64,000 bases of DNA from Streptomyces sp. PT12 (GTDB taxonomy: Bacteria; Actinomycetota; Actinomycetes; Streptomycetales; Streptomycetaceae), in NCBI RefSeq assembly GCF_003311645.1, contig NZ_QEST01000236.1, positions 115,032 through 179,031 of the forward strand, given 5' to 3'. A program made the position numbers and the translations under genes. The notes beneath the pieces are model-generated. The model was not told the origin of the DNA. It saw only the letters and a program-made list of their open reading frames with translations, and made no database searches. Shown piece by piece: positions 36,839-47,199 of the stretch. Numbering within the stretch: position 1 is the first letter of the stretch; the number at the start of each line of letters is the position of its first letter.

Positions 36839-37165
36839 ATGAAGATCAAGAAGGGTGACCTGGTCCAGGTCATCACCGGCAAGGACAAGGGCAAGCAGGG
36901 CAAGGTCATCGTGGCCTACCCCCGCGAGGAGCGCGTCCTGGTCGAGGGTGTGAACCGGGTCAAGAAGCACGTCAAGTCCGGCACGACCCCGCGCGGTTCC
37001 AAGACCGGTGGCATCATCACGACCGAGGCCCCGGTCCATGTGAGCAACGTGGCGCTCGTGGTGGAGAAGGACGGCAAGAAGGTCACCACCCGTATCGGCT
37101 ACCGCTTCGACGAGGACGGCAACAAGATCCGCGTTGCCCGCCGGACCGGTGAGGACATCAAATGA
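36839..37165 (+). CDS. rplX: 50S ribosomal protein L24
   Basis: A 108-residue KOW-domain protein, [21 protein letters not shown], assembly initiator of 50S. Start ATG 36839 follows family length; GTG at 36833, overlapping the rplN stop, has a better-placed GGAGG and would add two residues. Confidence 0.95.
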   Translation: MKIKKGDLVQVITGKDKGKQGKVIVAYPREERVLVEGVNRVKKHVKSGTTPRGSKTGGIITTEAPVHVSNVALVVEKDGKKVTTRIGYRFDEDGNKIRVARRTGEDIK

Positions 37166-37728
37166 CCACTGCCACCACCACCGCCATCCCGCGCCTGAAG
37201 ACGCGCTACCGGGAGGAGATCGTCGGCAAGCTGCGCGACGAGTTCGCCTACCCGAACGTCATGCAGGTCCCGGGTCTGACCAAGATCGTGGTCAACATGG
37301 GCGTGGGCGACGCCGCCCGCGACTCCAAGCTGATGGAGGGCGCCGTGCGCGACCTCGCCACGATCACGGGCCAGAAGCCGACCGTCACCAAGGCCAGGAA
37401 GTCCATCGCGCAGTTCAAGCTGCGCGAGGGGCAGCCGATCGGCGCCCATGTGACGCTGCGCGGCGACCGGATGTGGGAGTTCCTCGACCGGCTGCTCTCG
37501 CTGGCGCTGCCGCGCATCCGTGACTTCCGCGGCCTGTCGCCGAAGCAGTTCGACGGCCGCGGGAACTACACGTTCGGTCTCACGGAGCAGGTCATGTTCC
37601 ACGAGATCGACCCGGACCGCATCGACCGGGTCCGCGGCATGGACATCACCGTGGTCACCACGGCGACCACCGACGACGAGGGCCGCAGCCTGCTGCGTCA
37701 CCTCGGGTTCCCGTTCAAGGAGGCCTGA
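37162..37728 (+). CDS. rplE: 50S ribosomal protein L5
   Basis: A 188-residue protein binding 5S rRNA and P-site tRNA. Blocks [29 protein letters not shown] and [23 protein letters not shown] overlaps the rplX stop (ATGA). Confidence 0.98.
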   Translation: MTTATTTAIPRLKTRYREEIVGKLRDEFAYPNVMQVPGLTKIVVNMGVGDAARDSKLMEGAVRDLATITGQKPTVTKARKSIAQFKLREGQPIGAHVTLRGDRMWEFLDRLLSLALPRIRDFRGLSPKQFDGRGNYTFGLTEQVMFHEIDPDRIDRVRGMDITVVTTATTDDEGRSLLRHLGFPFKEA

Positions 37729-37770
37729 GTCGTGACGAGGGCTGAGGATCAGAACAAGGAGGCGTGACCT

Positions 37771-37956
37771 ATGGCGAAGAAGGCTTTGATCGCCAAGGCC
37801 AGCCGCAAGCCGAAGTTCGCCGTGCGTGCCTACACGCGCTGCCAGCGGTGCGGTCGGCCCCATTCCGTGTACCGCAAGTTCGGCCTGTGCCGCGTGTGCC
37901 TGCGTGAGATGGCGCACCGCGGCGAGCTGCCGGGCGTCACCAAGAGCTCCTGGTAA
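37771..37956 (+). CDS. rpsZ: 30S ribosomal protein S14, zinc-binding type Z
   Basis: A 61-residue S14 with all four zinc cysteines (Cys24, 27, 40, 43 in RCQRCG and LCRVCL). This is the zinc-dependent form; many actinobacteria also keep a zinc-free copy elsewhere for zinc starvation. Ribosome site AAGGAGG 8 nt upstream. Confidence 0.97.
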   Translation: MAKKALIAKASRKPKFAVRAYTRCQRCGRPHSVYRKFGLCRVCLREMAHRGELPGVTKSSW

Positions 37957-38052
37957 ACACTGCTACGCCGTAGGTCCCGTGCGTGTGCGTGTTCGTGGAA
38001 GCGGCACCGCACAGGCGAGGAAACCCCGGCGAGAGAGGCCGAAGGCCGTTAC

Positions 38053-38451
38053 ATGACCATGACCGATCCGATCGCGGACATGCTGACCCGTCTGCGGAAC
38101 GCGAACTCGGCGTACCACGACAACGTGGTGATGCCGCACAGCAAGATCAAGTCGCACATCGCGGAGATCCTCCAGCAGGAGGGCTACATCACCGGGTGGA
38201 AGACCGAGGACGCCCAGGTGGGCAAGCACCTGGTCCTCGAGCTGAAGTACGGCCCGAACCGCGAGCGCTCGATCGCCGGCATCAAGCGCATCTCCAAGCC
38301 GGGCCTGCGGGTCTACGCGAAGTCCACGAACCTGCCGAAGGTGCTCGGCGGCCTCGGGGTGGCGATCATCTCCACCTCCAACGGCCTGCTCACCGACAAG
38401 CAGGCGCAGAAGAAGGGCGTGGGTGGGGAAGTCCTCGCCTACGTCTGGTGA
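38053..38451 (+). CDS. rpsH: 30S ribosomal protein S8
   Basis: A 132-residue protein, [19 protein letters not shown]-terminal [11 protein letters not shown], central to 30S platform assembly. A second ATG two codons in is an alternative start. The 96-nt gap from rpsZ shows no hairpin. Confidence 0.98.
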   Translation: MTMTDPIADMLTRLRNANSAYHDNVVMPHSKIKSHIAEILQQEGYITGWKTEDAQVGKHLVLELKYGPNRERSIAGIKRISKPGLRVYAKSTNLPKVLGGLGVAIISTSNGLLTDKQAQKKGVGGEVLAYVW

Positions 38452-38474
38452 CGGAAGGGAACGGAGGAAGAAGC

Positions 38475-39014
38475 ATGTCGCGCATTGGCAAGCAGCCGAT
38501 CCCGGTTCCCACCGGTGTGGATGTCACGATCGACGGTCGCACGGTCGCGGTGAAGGGCCCCAAGGGCTCGCTTTCGCACACCGTCGTGGCGCCCATCGAG
38601 GTGGCCAGGGCCGAGGACGGCACCATCCTGGTGACCCGTCCCAACGACGAGAACAAGATCCGTGCCCTGCACGGTCTTTCCCGCACCCTGGTCGCCAACA
38701 TGATCACCGGTGTGACCCAGGGATACGTCAAGAAGCTGGAGATCAGCGGCGTCGGCTACCGCGTCCAGGCCAAGGGCTCCAACCTGGAGTTCTCGCTCGG
38801 CTACAGCCACCCGATTGTGATCGAGCCGCCGGAGGGCATCGCCTTCAAGGTCGAGAACCCCACGCGTTTCAGCGTCGAGGGCATCGACAAGCAGAAGGTC
38901 GGCGAGGTCGCGGCGAACATCCGCAAGCTGCGGAAGCCCGACCCGTACAAGGCCAAGGGCGTCAAGTACGAGGGCGAAGTCATCCGCCGCAAGGTCGGAA
39001 AGGCTGGTAAGTAG
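38475..39014 (+). CDS. rplF: 50S ribosomal protein L6
   Basis: A 179-residue protein, [15 protein letters not shown], with [14 protein letters not shown] and C-terminal [12 protein letters not shown], near the factor-binding site. Ribosome site GGAGGAAG 5 nt upstream. Confidence 0.98.
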   Translation: MSRIGKQPIPVPTGVDVTIDGRTVAVKGPKGSLSHTVVAPIEVARAEDGTILVTRPNDENKIRALHGLSRTLVANMITGVTQGYVKKLEISGVGYRVQAKGSNLEFSLGYSHPIVIEPPEGIAFKVENPTRFSVEGIDKQKVGEVAANIRKLRKPDPYKAKGVKYEGEVIRRKVGKAGK

Positions 39015-39016
39015 CC

Positions 39017-39400
39017 ATGGCATACGGTGTCAAGATCGCCAAGGGCGACGCCAGGAAGCGCGCGGCGATCAAGCGTCGCCACGTGCGCATCCGCAAGAAG
39101 ATCTCGGGCACGCCCGAGCGCCCGCGCCTGGTCGTGACGCGTTCCAACCGACACATGGTGGCGCAGGTCGTGGACGACACCATCGGCCACACGGTCGCGT
39201 CCGCGTCCTCGCTCGACGTCTCCATCAGGGGCGCCGAGGGTGCCAAGAGCGACAAGGCCAAGCAGGTCGGCGCGCTCGTGGCCGAGCGGGCCAAGGCCGC
39301 GGGTGTCGAGACCGTCGTGTTCGACCGTGGTGGCAGCAGGTACGCCGGGCGGGTCGCCGCACTGGCCGACGCCGCCCGCGAGGCGGGGCTCAAGTTCTGA
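39017..39400 (+). CDS. rplR: 50S ribosomal protein L18
   Basis: A 127-residue 5S rRNA-binding protein with [19 protein letters not shown] and [14 protein letters not shown]. Two nt after rplF. Confidence 0.98.
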   Translation: MAYGVKIAKGDARKRAAIKRRHVRIRKKISGTPERPRLVVTRSNRHMVAQVVDDTIGHTVASASSLDVSIRGAEGAKSDKAKQVGALVAERAKAAGVETVVFDRGGSRYAGRVAALADAAREAGLKF

Positions 39401-39437
39401 GCCGGTCCCGTCGACTGAATCGAGAGAGGTAATTCCC

Positions 39438-40040
39438 ATGGCTGGACCCCAGCGCCGCGGTGGCGGCGCCGGTGGCGGCGAGCGGCGGGACCGTAAGGGC
39501 CGAGACGGCGGCGCCGCCGCCGAGAAGACCGCGTACGTCGAACGCGTCGTCGCGATCAACCGCGTCGCCAAGGTAGTGAAGGGTGGTCGCCGCTTCAGCT
39601 TCACCGCGCTTGTCGTGGTGGGCGACGGCGACGGCACCGTCGGTGTCGGCTACGGCAAGGCCAAGGAGGTGCCAGCCGCCATCGCCAAGGGTGTCGAGGA
39701 GGCCAAGAAGCACTTCTTCAAGGTCCCCCGGATCCAGGGCACCATCCCGCACCCGATCCAGGGCGAGGAGGCCGCGGGCGTCGTCCTGCTGAAGCCCGCC
39801 TCGCCCGGTACCGGTGTGATCGCCGGTGGCCCGGTGCGCGCCGTCCTTGAGTGCGCGGGCATCCACGACGTGCTGAGCAAGTCGCTCGGCTCGTCCAACC
39901 CGATCAACATCGTGCACGCGACGGTGGCCGCTCTGAAGGGACTTCAGCGTCCCGAGGAGATCGCCGCCCGCCGTGGTCTGCCGCTCGAGGACGTCGCCCC
40001 CGCCGCTCTGCTGCGGGCGCGCGCCGGGGTGGGTGCGTGA
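39438..40040 (+). CDS. rpsE: 30S ribosomal protein S5
   Basis: A 200-residue protein with a Gly/Arg-rich N-terminus ([19 protein letters not shown]), then [19 protein letters not shown] and [13 protein letters not shown]. It guards translational accuracy. The stop overlaps rpmD by 1 nt. Confidence 0.98.
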   Translation: MAGPQRRGGGAGGGERRDRKGRDGGAAAEKTAYVERVVAINRVAKVVKGGRRFSFTALVVVGDGDGTVGVGYGKAKEVPAAIAKGVEEAKKHFFKVPRIQGTIPHPIQGEEAAGVVLLKPASPGTGVIAGGPVRAVLECAGIHDVLSKSLGSSNPINIVHATVAALKGLQRPEEIAARRGLPLEDVAPAALLRARAGVGA

Positions 40041-40222
40041 TGGCGCAGCTGAAGATCACCCAGGTCAAGTCCCGGATCGGGACCAAGCAGAACCACCGTG
40101 AGACGCTGCGCTCGCTCGGGCTGAAGCGGATCAACGACGTGGTCGTCAAGGAGGACCGCCCCGAGATCCGCGGCATGGCCAACACCGTGCGGCATCTGGT
40201 GACGGTCGAGGAGGTGGACTGA
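40040..40222 (+). CDS. rpmD: 50S ribosomal protein L30
   Basis: A 60-residue protein, [20 protein letters not shown], full length for bacterial L30. ATG overlaps the rpsE stop (TGATG). Confidence 0.97.
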   Translation: MAQLKITQVKSRIGTKQNHRETLRSLGLKRINDVVVKEDRPEIRGMANTVRHLVTVEEVD

Positions 40223-40223
40223 C

Positions 40224-40709
40224 ATGGCCGAACTCGCCAAGAACGAGAGCACGGAGAGTGGCGGTTCGCCGCTGAAGCTCCACGACCTGAGGCCCGCGCC
40301 CGGCGCCAAAAAGGCCAAGATCCGCGTCGGTCGCGGTGAGGCGTCCAAGGGCAAGACCGCGGGTCGCGGCACCAAGGGCACCAAGGCGCGTTACCAGGTG
40401 AAGGCGGGCTTCGAGGGCGGGCAGCTGCCGCTGATCCAGCGGCTGCCGAAGCTCAAGGGCTTCCGCAACCCCGCCCACAAGCAGTTCCAGGTCGTCAACC
40501 TGGAGCGGCTCGCCGTCCTCTACCCGGAGGGTGGCGAGGTGACCGTGGCCGACCTGGTCGCCAAGGGCGCCGTGCGGAAGAACGAGTTGGTGAAGGTCCT
40601 TGGCAGCGGTGAGATCTCGGTGGCGCTGACGGTGACGGTGGACGCCGTCTCCGCCTCCGCCAGGGAGAAGATCACCGCCGCCGGTGGCACGGTCACCGAG
40701 CGTTCCTGA
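40224..40709 (+). CDS. rplO: 50S ribosomal protein L15
   Basis: A 161-residue protein, [22 protein letters not shown], with [10 protein letters not shown] and [21 protein letters not shown] 1 nt after rpmD. Last gene before the terminator and secY promoter. Confidence 0.98.
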   Translation: MAELAKNESTESGGSPLKLHDLRPAPGAKKAKIRVGRGEASKGKTAGRGTKGTKARYQVKAGFEGGQLPLIQRLPKLKGFRNPAHKQFQVVNLERLAVLYPEGGEVTVADLVAKGAVRKNELVKVLGSGEISVALTVTVDAVSASAREKITAAGGTVTERS

Positions 40710-40738
40710 GCCGGCGCGCGGTTGGCCGGATATGTGAG

Positions 40739-40775
40739 TGACCGGGGGTGCCTGAGTGATAGGCGTCCCCGGTCA
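40739..40775 (+). terminator. Nested hairpin between rplO and secY
   Basis: TGACCGGGG / CCCCGGTCA (9 bp) with an inner GCCT / AGGC pair. Terminator or attenuator closing the spc operon. Confidence 0.75.
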
Positions 40776-40779
40776 GTCG

Positions 40780-40808
40780 TTCCGGCCTGGCACATACGCC
40801 GGTAAGGT
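40780..40808 (+). promoter_or_regulatory. Promoter of the secY-adk-map unit
   Basis: TTCCGG, a 17-bp spacer and TAAGGT (40803-40808), about 90 bp before secY and just after the hairpin. Confidence 0.6.
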
Positions 40809-40898
40809 GGCGTCCGTTGTCGTCACCTGATCTGTCATATCCGTTGGACTTCAAGACCGTCACCTCTCGCGATGAGTGCGGGGGGCGCAGGAGGAGCC

Positions 40899-42224
40899 GT
40901 GCTCACCGCGTTCGCCCGGGCGTTCCAGACGCCCGACCTGCGTAAGAAGCTGCTCTTTACCCTCGGCATCGTCGTGGTGTTCCGGTTCGGCCAGCATGTG
41001 CCGGTCCCGGGGGTCAGCTTCCAGAACGTCGAACAGTGTGTGGAGGAGGCCGACGCCCTCGGGGCCGGCTCCGGTCTGTTCGGTCTGGTCAACATGTTCA
41101 GCGGCGGGGCGTTGCTCCAGCTGACCGTGTTCGCCCTGGGCATCATGCCCTACATCACCGCGAGCATCATTCTTCAGCTGCTCGTCGTGGTGATCCCTCG
41201 CCTGGAGGCCCTCAAGAAGGAGGGGCAGTCGGGCCAGGCCAAGATCACGCAGTACACACGCTATCTGACGATGGCGCTTGCCGTGCTCCAGGCCACCGGT
41301 CTTGTGGCCACCGCGCGCAGCGGCACCCTCTTCCCCCAGTGCACCGTGCGGAACGACATCATCCCCGATGACTCGATCTTCACGACGCTGGTGATGGTGA
41401 TCGCGCTCACCTCGGCCACCGCGTTGATCATGTGGATGGGCGAGCTGATCACCGACCGCGGCATCGGCAACGGCATGTCGATGCTGATGTTCGTCTCGAT
41501 CGCCGCGGGCTTCCCCGCCTCGCTGTGGCAGATCAAGCAGCAGGGCAGCCTGGCCGACGGCTGGATCGAGTTCGGCGTGGTCGTCGCGTGCGGTCTCGCG
41601 ATGGTCGGCCTCGTCGTCTTCGTCGAGCTGGCGCAGCGCCGGATCCCGGTGCAGTACGCGAAGCGCATGATCGGCCGCAGGTCGTACGGCGGCACATCCA
41701 CCTACATCCCGCTCAAGGTGAACCAGGCGGGTGTGATCCCCGTCATCTTCGCGTCCTCGCTGCTCTACATCCCGCAGCTGCTCGTGCAGTTCGCCGGGAC
41801 GGACTCGGGGGGCTGGACGGACTGGGTGCAGCGGTACTTCACCGGTGGCGACCACCCGTACTACATCGTCACGTACTTCCTGCTCATCGTCTTCTTCGCG
41901 TTCTTCTACGTCGCGATCACGTTCAACCCTGAGGACGTCGCGGAAAACATGAAGAAGTATGGTGGTTTCATCCCGGGCATCCGGGCGGGGCGGCCCACCG
42001 TGGAGTACCTGAGCTATGTGCTGAACCGCATCACGTGGCCAGGGTCGCTCTACCTCGGCCTCATCGCCCTGGTGCCCACCGTGGCGCTGGTGATGTTCAA
42101 CGCGCAGCAGGACTTCCCCTTCGGCGGTACCTCCATCCTGATCATCGTGGGTGTCGGTCTGGAAACGGTGCGGCAGATCGAGAGCCAGCTGCACCAGCGT
42201 AATTACGAAGGGTTCCTCCGCTGA
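40899..42224 (+). CDS. secY: Preprotein translocase subunit SecY
   Basis: A 441-residue ten-helix channel protein. GTG at 40899 is preferred (AGGAGG 4 nt upstream, family N-terminus LTAFARAFQTPDLRKK) over ATG 40872. Blocks GIMPYITASIILQLL, the plug and pore helices, and the cytosolic loops QRRIPVQYAKR and FAFFYVAITFNPEDVAENMKK are intact. It forms the membrane export pore with SecE and SecG. Confidence 0.98.
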   Translation: MLTAFARAFQTPDLRKKLLFTLGIVVVFRFGQHVPVPGVSFQNVEQCVEEADALGAGSGLFGLVNMFSGGALLQLTVFALGIMPYITASIILQLLVVVIPRLEALKKEGQSGQAKITQYTRYLTMALAVLQATGLVATARSGTLFPQCTVRNDIIPDDSIFTTLVMVIALTSATALIMWMGELITDRGIGNGMSMLMFVSIAAGFPASLWQIKQQGSLADGWIEFGVVVACGLAMVGLVVFVELAQRRIPVQYAKRMIGRRSYGGTSTYIPLKVNQAGVIPVIFASSLLYIPQLLVQFAGTDSGGWTDWVQRYFTGGDHPYYIVTYFLLIVFFAFFYVAITFNPEDVAENMKKYGGFIPGIRAGRPTVEYLSYVLNRITWPGSLYLGLIALVPTVALVMFNAQQDFPFGGTSILIIVGVGLETVRQIESQLHQRNYEGFLR

Positions 42225-42886
42225 TGCGAATCGTCCTCGTAGGGCCGCCGGGCGCGGGCAAGGGCACGCAGGCCGCGCTGCTCGCCGAGCGCCTGTCCAT
42301 TCCCCACATCTCCACCGGTGACCTGTTCCGCGCGAACATCTCCCAGGGCACGGAGCTCGGGAAGCAGGTCAAGTCGATCCTGAGCGAGGGCGGTCTGGTC
42401 CCCGACGAGGTGACGGTGGCGATGGCGGCGGACCGCATGGCGCGGCCCGATGCCGAGGGGGGCTTCCTGCTCGACGGGTTCCCCCGGAACATCTCGCAGG
42501 CGAAGGCCCTCGACGGGCTGCTCGCCGAGGGCGGGCACGCGCTGGACGCGGTGCTCGACCTGGAGATCCCCGAGGACGAGGTGGTGCGCCGCATCGCGGG
42601 GCGGCGCACGTGCGTCAAGGACAGCAGCCACACGTTCCATGTGCACAACAAGCCGCCGCGCACGCCCGGGGTGTGCGACGTCTGCGGCGGGGAGTTGCGG
42701 CAGCGGGACGACGACCGCGAGGAGACCGTGCGCAAGCGCCTCGCGATCTACCACGAGGAGACCGAGCCGATCATCGGGTACTACCGCGAGCAGGGCCTGG
42801 TCTCCACGATCCCGGCGGTCGCCCCCGTGGTCGAGGTGACGCGGCACGCCATCGAGGCGCTTCCCGCGCGCGACCGGGACAGCTGA
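42224..42886 (+). CDS. adk: Adenylate kinase
   Basis: A 220-residue kinase converting AMP and ATP to two ADP. P-loop GPPGAGKGTQA (residues 7-17), AMP site DGFPRN, and a long LID with cysteines CVKDSS and CDVCGG suitable for zinc. ATG overlaps the secY stop (TGATG). Confidence 0.98.
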   Translation: MRIVLVGPPGAGKGTQAALLAERLSIPHISTGDLFRANISQGTELGKQVKSILSEGGLVPDEVTVAMAADRMARPDAEGGFLLDGFPRNISQAKALDGLLAEGGHALDAVLDLEIPEDEVVRRIAGRRTCVKDSSHTFHVHNKPPRTPGVCDVCGGELRQRDDDREETVRKRLAIYHEETEPIIGYYREQGLVSTIPAVAPVVEVTRHAIEALPARDRDS

Positions 42887-43722
42887 TGGTCGAGATCAAG
42901 AGCCCCGAGCAGATCGCCAGGATGCGGGCGGCGGGGCTGGTCGTCGCCGAGATACACCGCAGGTGCGCCGAGGCGGCCGTGCCGGGGGCGACGACGAAGG
43001 ACCTGGACGACGTGGCGGCCGCGGTGCTGGCCGAGCGGGACGCCAAGCCGAACTTCCTCGGCTACGGCGGCTTTCCCGCGACGATCTGCACCTCGGTGAA
43101 CGACGTGGTGGTGCACGGAATCCCCGATCGTGAGACGGTCCTCGCCTCGGGCGATCTCCTGTCCATCGACGCGGGCGCGATCGTGGACGGCTGGCACGCG
43201 GACGCGGCGCTGACCGTCTTCGTGGGCGAGGGCCACGCGCCCGAGGTGCGCGAGCTGAGCCGGGTGACCGAGGACTCGCTGTGGGCGGGCATCGCCGCGG
43301 TGCGCAAGGGCGCCAGGCTCGTGGATGTCTCGCGGGCCATCGAGACCTACATCAGGCGGCAGCCGCTGCCGCCGTCGGGCAGGTACGGCATCGTCGAGAG
43401 CTATGGCGGCCACGGCATCGGCAGCGAGATGCACATGGACCCGCACCTGCTGAACTATGTGGACCGGCGGCGTGGCCGCGGGCCGCGGCTGGTGCCGGGC
43501 TTCTGCCTGGCGATCGAGCCGATGATCGCGCTGGGCACGCCGAAGACGCATGTGCTGGCCGACGAGTGGACCGTGAAGACGAACGACGGCACCTGGGCCG
43601 CGCACTGGGAGCACTCCGTCGCCCTCACCGATGAGGGCCCGCTGGTGCTGACCGCCCCCGACGGCGGCCGGGCGAGGCTGGCCGATCTCGGCGTGACGGC
43701 CGCGCCCGACCCGTTGGCCTGA
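42886..43722 (+). CDS. map: Methionine aminopeptidase, type I
   Basis: A 278-residue enzyme that removes initiator Met. Metal ligands are in SIDAGAIVDGWHADAALT (two Asp), GHGIGSEMH (His), AIEPM (Glu) and a late WEHSVALT Glu; His in NDVVVHGIP is the substrate-side histidine. There is no N-terminal zinc-finger extension. ATG overlaps the adk stop (TGATG). Confidence 0.98.
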   Translation: MVEIKSPEQIARMRAAGLVVAEIHRRCAEAAVPGATTKDLDDVAAAVLAERDAKPNFLGYGGFPATICTSVNDVVVHGIPDRETVLASGDLLSIDAGAIVDGWHADAALTVFVGEGHAPEVRELSRVTEDSLWAGIAAVRKGARLVDVSRAIETYIRRQPLPPSGRYGIVESYGGHGIGSEMHMDPHLLNYVDRRRGRGPRLVPGFCLAIEPMIALGTPKTHVLADEWTVKTNDGTWAAHWEHSVALTDEGPLVLTAPDGGRARLADLGVTAAPDPLA

Positions 43723-43790
43723 GAATCGCGAGGTTAACGATCTCCTCACCGGGTAAAGATCATGGATTCGTCTTTTCGGGTGGGGTGCCG

Positions 43791-43796
43791 TAGACT
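43791..43796 (+). promoter_or_regulatory. -10 box of the infA promoter
   Basis: TAGACT in the 148-bp gap between map and infA; the -35 region is weak. The predicted leader is about 70 nt. Confidence 0.5.
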
Positions 43797-43870
43797 GGCT
43801 TGTCGGTCCCGTGCACCCGTCTGCCCGGGATCATCCAGGTAGCCGATCCCGGAAGGTGAAGCGCTCAAGT

Positions 43871-44092
43871 ATGGCCAAAAAACAAGGGGCCATCGAGATC
43901 GAGGGCACCGTCGTCGAGTCTCTGCCGAACGCCATGTTCAAGGTGGAGCTCCAGAACGGCCACCAGGTCCTCGCGCACATCAGCGGCAAGATGCGGATGC
44001 ACTACATCCGTATCCTTCCCGACGACCGGGTCGTGGTGGAGCTCTCGCCCTACGACCTGACGCGCGGGCGGATCGTCTACCGCTACAAGTAG
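43871..44092 (+). CDS. infA: Translation initiation factor IF-1
   Basis: A 73-residue OB-fold protein, [20 protein letters not shown], with [19 protein letters not shown]. It blocks the A site during initiation. ATG at 43871 gives the exact family length; upstream in-frame codons are leader. Confidence 0.99.
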   Translation: MAKKQGAIEIEGTVVESLPNAMFKVELQNGHQVLAHISGKMRMHYIRILPDDRVVVELSPYDLTRGRIVYRYK

Positions 44093-44127
44093 ATCGAGCA
44101 GATCACGACCGGAGAACCTCACAACCC

Positions 44128-44241
44128 ATGAAGGTCAGGCCGAGCGTCAAGAAGATCTGCGACAAGTGCAAGGTGATCCGCCGCCACGGGCGCGTCATGG
44201 TCATCTGTGAGAACCTGCGCCACAAGCAGCGCCAGGGCTGA
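44128..44241 (+). CDS. rpmJ: 50S ribosomal protein L36, zinc type
   Basis: A 37-residue protein, [20 protein letters not shown], with zinc ligands Cys11, Cys14, Cys27 and His32. It lies 35 nt after infA with GGAGAA upstream. Confidence 0.98.
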   Translation: MKVRPSVKKICDKCKVIRRHGRVMVICENLRHKQRQG

Positions 44242-44325
44242 CCGCAGCACTTTCGCAGTCCCTCGACAACGCGACACCAGCAGATACGCAGTCACCCGAC
44301 CCCTCGCTCAGCGCGGGGACGACAC

Positions 44326-44344
44326 CCCCGGTCGGAGGCCGGGG
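44326..44344 (+). promoter_or_regulatory. Leader hairpin before rpsM
   Basis: CCCCGG-TCGGAGG-CCGGGG, 6-bp stem in the 187-bp gap between rpmJ and rpsM, 85 nt before the rpsM start. Confidence 0.4.
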
Positions 44345-44428
44345 ACCCGGCCCGGCAGCTCATTCCGGGCTCTCGGGAACGGTGCTGCGGAAGACCTCCG
44401 CCGATAACACCACAGGAGCCACGCAGAC

Positions 44429-44809
44429 ATGGCACGCCTCGCAGGCGTCGACCTCCCGCGCGACAAGCGCGTCGAGGTGGCCCTCACCTACGTCTTCGGC
44501 ATCGGGCGCACCCTTGCCAAGGAGACCCTCGCCTCCACCGGGGTCAACCCCGACACCCGCGTGCGGGACCTCGCGGAGGAGGACCTGGTCAAGCTCCGCG
44601 AGTACGTGGACAACAACATCAGGACCGAGGGCGACCTCCGCAGGGAGATCCAGGCCGACATCCGTCGCAAGGTCGAGATCCAGTGCTACGAGGGGCTGCG
44701 CCACCGCCGTGGCCTGCCCGTCCACGGCCAGCGCACCAAGACCAACGCCCGCACCCGCAAGGGCCCGCGCCGCGCGATCGCCGGCAAGAAGAAGCCGGGC
44801 AAGAAGTAG
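44429..44809 (+). CDS. rpsM: 30S ribosomal protein S13
   Basis: A 126-residue protein of the 30S head, [21 protein letters not shown], with [20 protein letters not shown] at the tRNA/intersubunit bridge. First gene of the alpha operon. Confidence 0.98.
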   Translation: MARLAGVDLPRDKRVEVALTYVFGIGRTLAKETLASTGVNPDTRVRDLAEEDLVKLREYVDNNIRTEGDLRREIQADIRRKVEIQCYEGLRHRRGLPVHGQRTKTNARTRKGPRRAIAGKKKPGKK

Positions 44810-44875
44810 TCCGCACGGACGCCGACAGCGGTCCGTGCACCAGGACCGACCACCTCCACGGGAGTTCAGAAGCAG

Positions 44876-45280
44876 ATGCCTCCAAAGGGCCGTACGGCCG
44901 GCGCCAAGAAGGTGCGCCGCAAGGAGAAGAAGAACGTCGCTCATGGGCACGCCCACATCAAGAGCACGTTCAACAACACCATCGTCTCGATCACCGACCC
45001 GACGGGGAACGTGATCTCCTGGGCCTCGGCCGGCCACGTCGGCTTCAAGGGGTCGCGCAAGTCCACGCCGTTCGCCGCGCAGATGGCCGCGGAGAACGCC
45101 GCGCGCCGCGCCCAGGAGCACGGCATGCGCAAGGTCGACGTCTTTGTGAAGGGTCCGGGCTCGGGCCGTGAGACCGCGATCCGCTCGCTCCAGGCCACAG
45201 GGCTTGAGGTCGGCTCGATCCAGGACGTCACCCCGACCCCGCACAACGGCTGCCGCCCGCCCAAGCGCCGCCGAGTCTGA
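44876..45280 (+). CDS. rpsK: 30S ribosomal protein S11
   Basis: A 134-residue platform protein with the [19 protein letters not shown] block and C-terminal [13 protein letters not shown]. 66 nt after rpsM. Confidence 0.98.
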   Translation: MPPKGRTAGAKKVRRKEKKNVAHGHAHIKSTFNNTIVSITDPTGNVISWASAGHVGFKGSRKSTPFAAQMAAENAARRAQEHGMRKVDVFVKGPGSGRETAIRSLQATGLEVGSIQDVTPTPHNGCRPPKRRRV

Positions 45281-45308
45281 CCAGGCGAAGTAGGAGACGA
45301 GAAGAATC

Positions 45309-45935
45309 ATGGCGCGTTACACCGGGGCCGACTGCAAGCGTTGCCGTCGGGAGAAGCAGAAGCTCTTCCTCAAGGGAGCGAAGTGCGAGAGCGCTAAGTG
45401 CCCGATCGAGATCCGTCCTTACCCCCCGGGTGAGCACGGACGCGGGCGCACCAAGGACAGCGAGTACCTTCAGCAGAAGCGCGAGAAGCAGAAGTGCGCG
45501 CGGATCTACGGTGTCCTGGAGAAGCAGTTCCGCGGGTACTACAACGAGGCCAACCGGCAGCAGGGCAAGACCGGCGAGAACCTGCTCCGCATCCTCGAGT
45601 CCCGCCTCGACAACGTGGTCTACCGGGCGGGCTTCGCCAAGTCCCGCGACCACGCCCGTCAGCTCGTCCGGCACGGTCACATCCTGATCAACGGCCGGAA
45701 GAACGACATTCCCTCCGCGCGGGTCTCGCCGAACGACATCGTCGAGGTGCGCGAGTCCTCCCGGGGCCTGACCCCCTTCCAGGTGGCCGTGGCCGAGGCC
45801 GGGGACAAGACCGTTCCCGCGTGGCTTGAGGCCATTCCCTCGCGGCTGCGGATCCTCATCCACTCGCTGCCCGAGCGCCAGGTGATCGACACCCAGGTGC
45901 AGGAGCAGCTGATCGTCGAGCTCTACTCGAAGTAG
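45309..45935 (+). CDS. rpsD: 30S ribosomal protein S4, zinc (C+) form, in the alpha operon
   Basis: A 208-residue S4. The N-terminal zinc knuckle is complete (Cys9, Cys12, Cys26, Cys31), then RPYPPGEHGRGR and the S4 RNA-binding domain (LESRLDNVVYRAGFAKSRDHARQLVRHGHI region), ending EQLIVELYSK. From memory, S. coelicolor S4 is zinc-free and encoded elsewhere, with its alpha operon running rpsM-rpsK-rpoA-rplQ. This gene looks more like S4 of Streptosporangiales or Frankia. It may be ancestral or acquired; a zinc-free copy may exist outside the window. Confidence 0.97.
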   Translation: MARYTGADCKRCRREKQKLFLKGAKCESAKCPIEIRPYPPGEHGRGRTKDSEYLQQKREKQKCARIYGVLEKQFRGYYNEANRQQGKTGENLLRILESRLDNVVYRAGFAKSRDHARQLVRHGHILINGRKNDIPSARVSPNDIVEVRESSRGLTPFQVAVAEAGDKTVPAWLEAIPSRLRILIHSLPERQVIDTQVQEQLIVELYSK

Positions 45936-46052
45936 GGCCCGGCCAGGGATTCGGCGGGGTCGCGTGGTCGCGCGGCCTCGCCGGTACCCTTTCTTGTACA
46001 TGCTGTCTGGCTCGGCATCAAATAGCGGTTGCCGAAGACTGGAGTCATCCCC

Positions 46053-47075
46053 ATGCTGATCGCTCAGCGCCCGTCCCTGACCGAAGAGGTCGTCGACGAA
46101 TTCCGTTCGCGGTTCGTGATCGAGCCGCTCGAGCCGGGCTTCGGCTACACGCTCGGCAATTCCCTGCGGCGCACGCTGCTGTCCTCCATCCCCGGCGCCG
46201 CCGTCACCAGCATCCGCATCGACGGGGTGCTGCACGAGTTCACGACGGTGCCGGGCGTGAAGGAGGACGTCACCGACCTGATCCTCAACATCAAGCAGCT
46301 GGTCGTCTCGTCCGAGCACGACGAGCCGGTCGTGATGTACCTGCGCAAGCAGGGCCCCGGCCTGGTGACCGCGGCGGACATCGCGCCGCCCGCGGGCGTC
46401 GAGGTGCACAACCCCGACCTGGTGCTCGCCGCCCTGAACAGCAAGGGCAAGCTGGAGATGGAGCTGACCGTCGAGCGCGGTCGCGGCTATGTCTCCGCCG
46501 TGCAGAACAAGCAGGTCGGCCAGGAGATCGGCCGCATCCCGGTGGACTCGATCTACAGCCCGGTGCTGAAGGTGACCTACAAGGTCGAGGCCACCCGTGT
46601 CGAGCAGCGCACCGACTTCGACAAGCTGATCGTCGACGTCGAGACCAAGGAGGCCATGCGTCCGCGCGACGCGATGGCGTCCGCGGGCAAGACGCTGGTC
46701 GAGCTGTTCGGCCTGGCGCGCGAGCTGAACGTCGACGCCGAGGGCATCGACATGGGCCCGTCGCCGACGGACGCGGCGCTCGCCGCCGATCTGGCGCTGC
46801 CGATCGAGGAGCTGGAGCTGACGGTCCGCTCCTACAACTGCCTCAAGCGCGAGGGCATCCACTCCGTGGGTGAGCTGGTGGCGCGTTCCGAGGCGGACCT
46901 GCTCGACATCCGCAACTTCGGCGCGAAGTCGATCGACGAGGTCAAGGCGAAGCTGGCCGGGATGGGCCTGGCCCTCAAGGACAGCCCGCCCGGATTCGAC
47001 CCGACCACCGCGGCCGACGCGTTCGGCGCGGAGGACGACGGCGACACGGGCTTCGCGGAGACCGAGCAGTACTGA
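46053..47075 (+). CDS. rpoA: RNA polymerase alpha subunit
   Basis: A 340-residue subunit. ATG at 46053 (GGAG upstream) gives the streptomycete N-terminus [21 protein letters not shown]-terminal dimerisation domain to about 230, a linker, then the C-terminal domain with [19 protein letters not shown] and [17 protein letters not shown], which contacts UP elements and activators. The acidic tail ends AETEQY-like. The sequence is essentially that of Streptomyces RpoA. Confidence 0.99.
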   Translation: MLIAQRPSLTEEVVDEFRSRFVIEPLEPGFGYTLGNSLRRTLLSSIPGAAVTSIRIDGVLHEFTTVPGVKEDVTDLILNIKQLVVSSEHDEPVVMYLRKQGPGLVTAADIAPPAGVEVHNPDLVLAALNSKGKLEMELTVERGRGYVSAVQNKQVGQEIGRIPVDSIYSPVLKVTYKVEATRVEQRTDFDKLIVDVETKEAMRPRDAMASAGKTLVELFGLARELNVDAEGIDMGPSPTDAALAADLALPIEELELTVRSYNCLKREGIHSVGELVARSEADLLDIRNFGAKSIDEVKAKLAGMGLALKDSPPGFDPTTAADAFGAEDDGDTGFAETEQY

Positions 47076-47199
47076 ACGACACCCCGGCGGGGCGGCCTTG
47101 TGCCGTCCCTCCGGGGGCCGCGTTCCGGGGAGCGTCCTCGGAGCGTTTTCGCTGACATCGGTACCTGACACGGCCGGTGCAGATCGACAGGAGAGAGAC

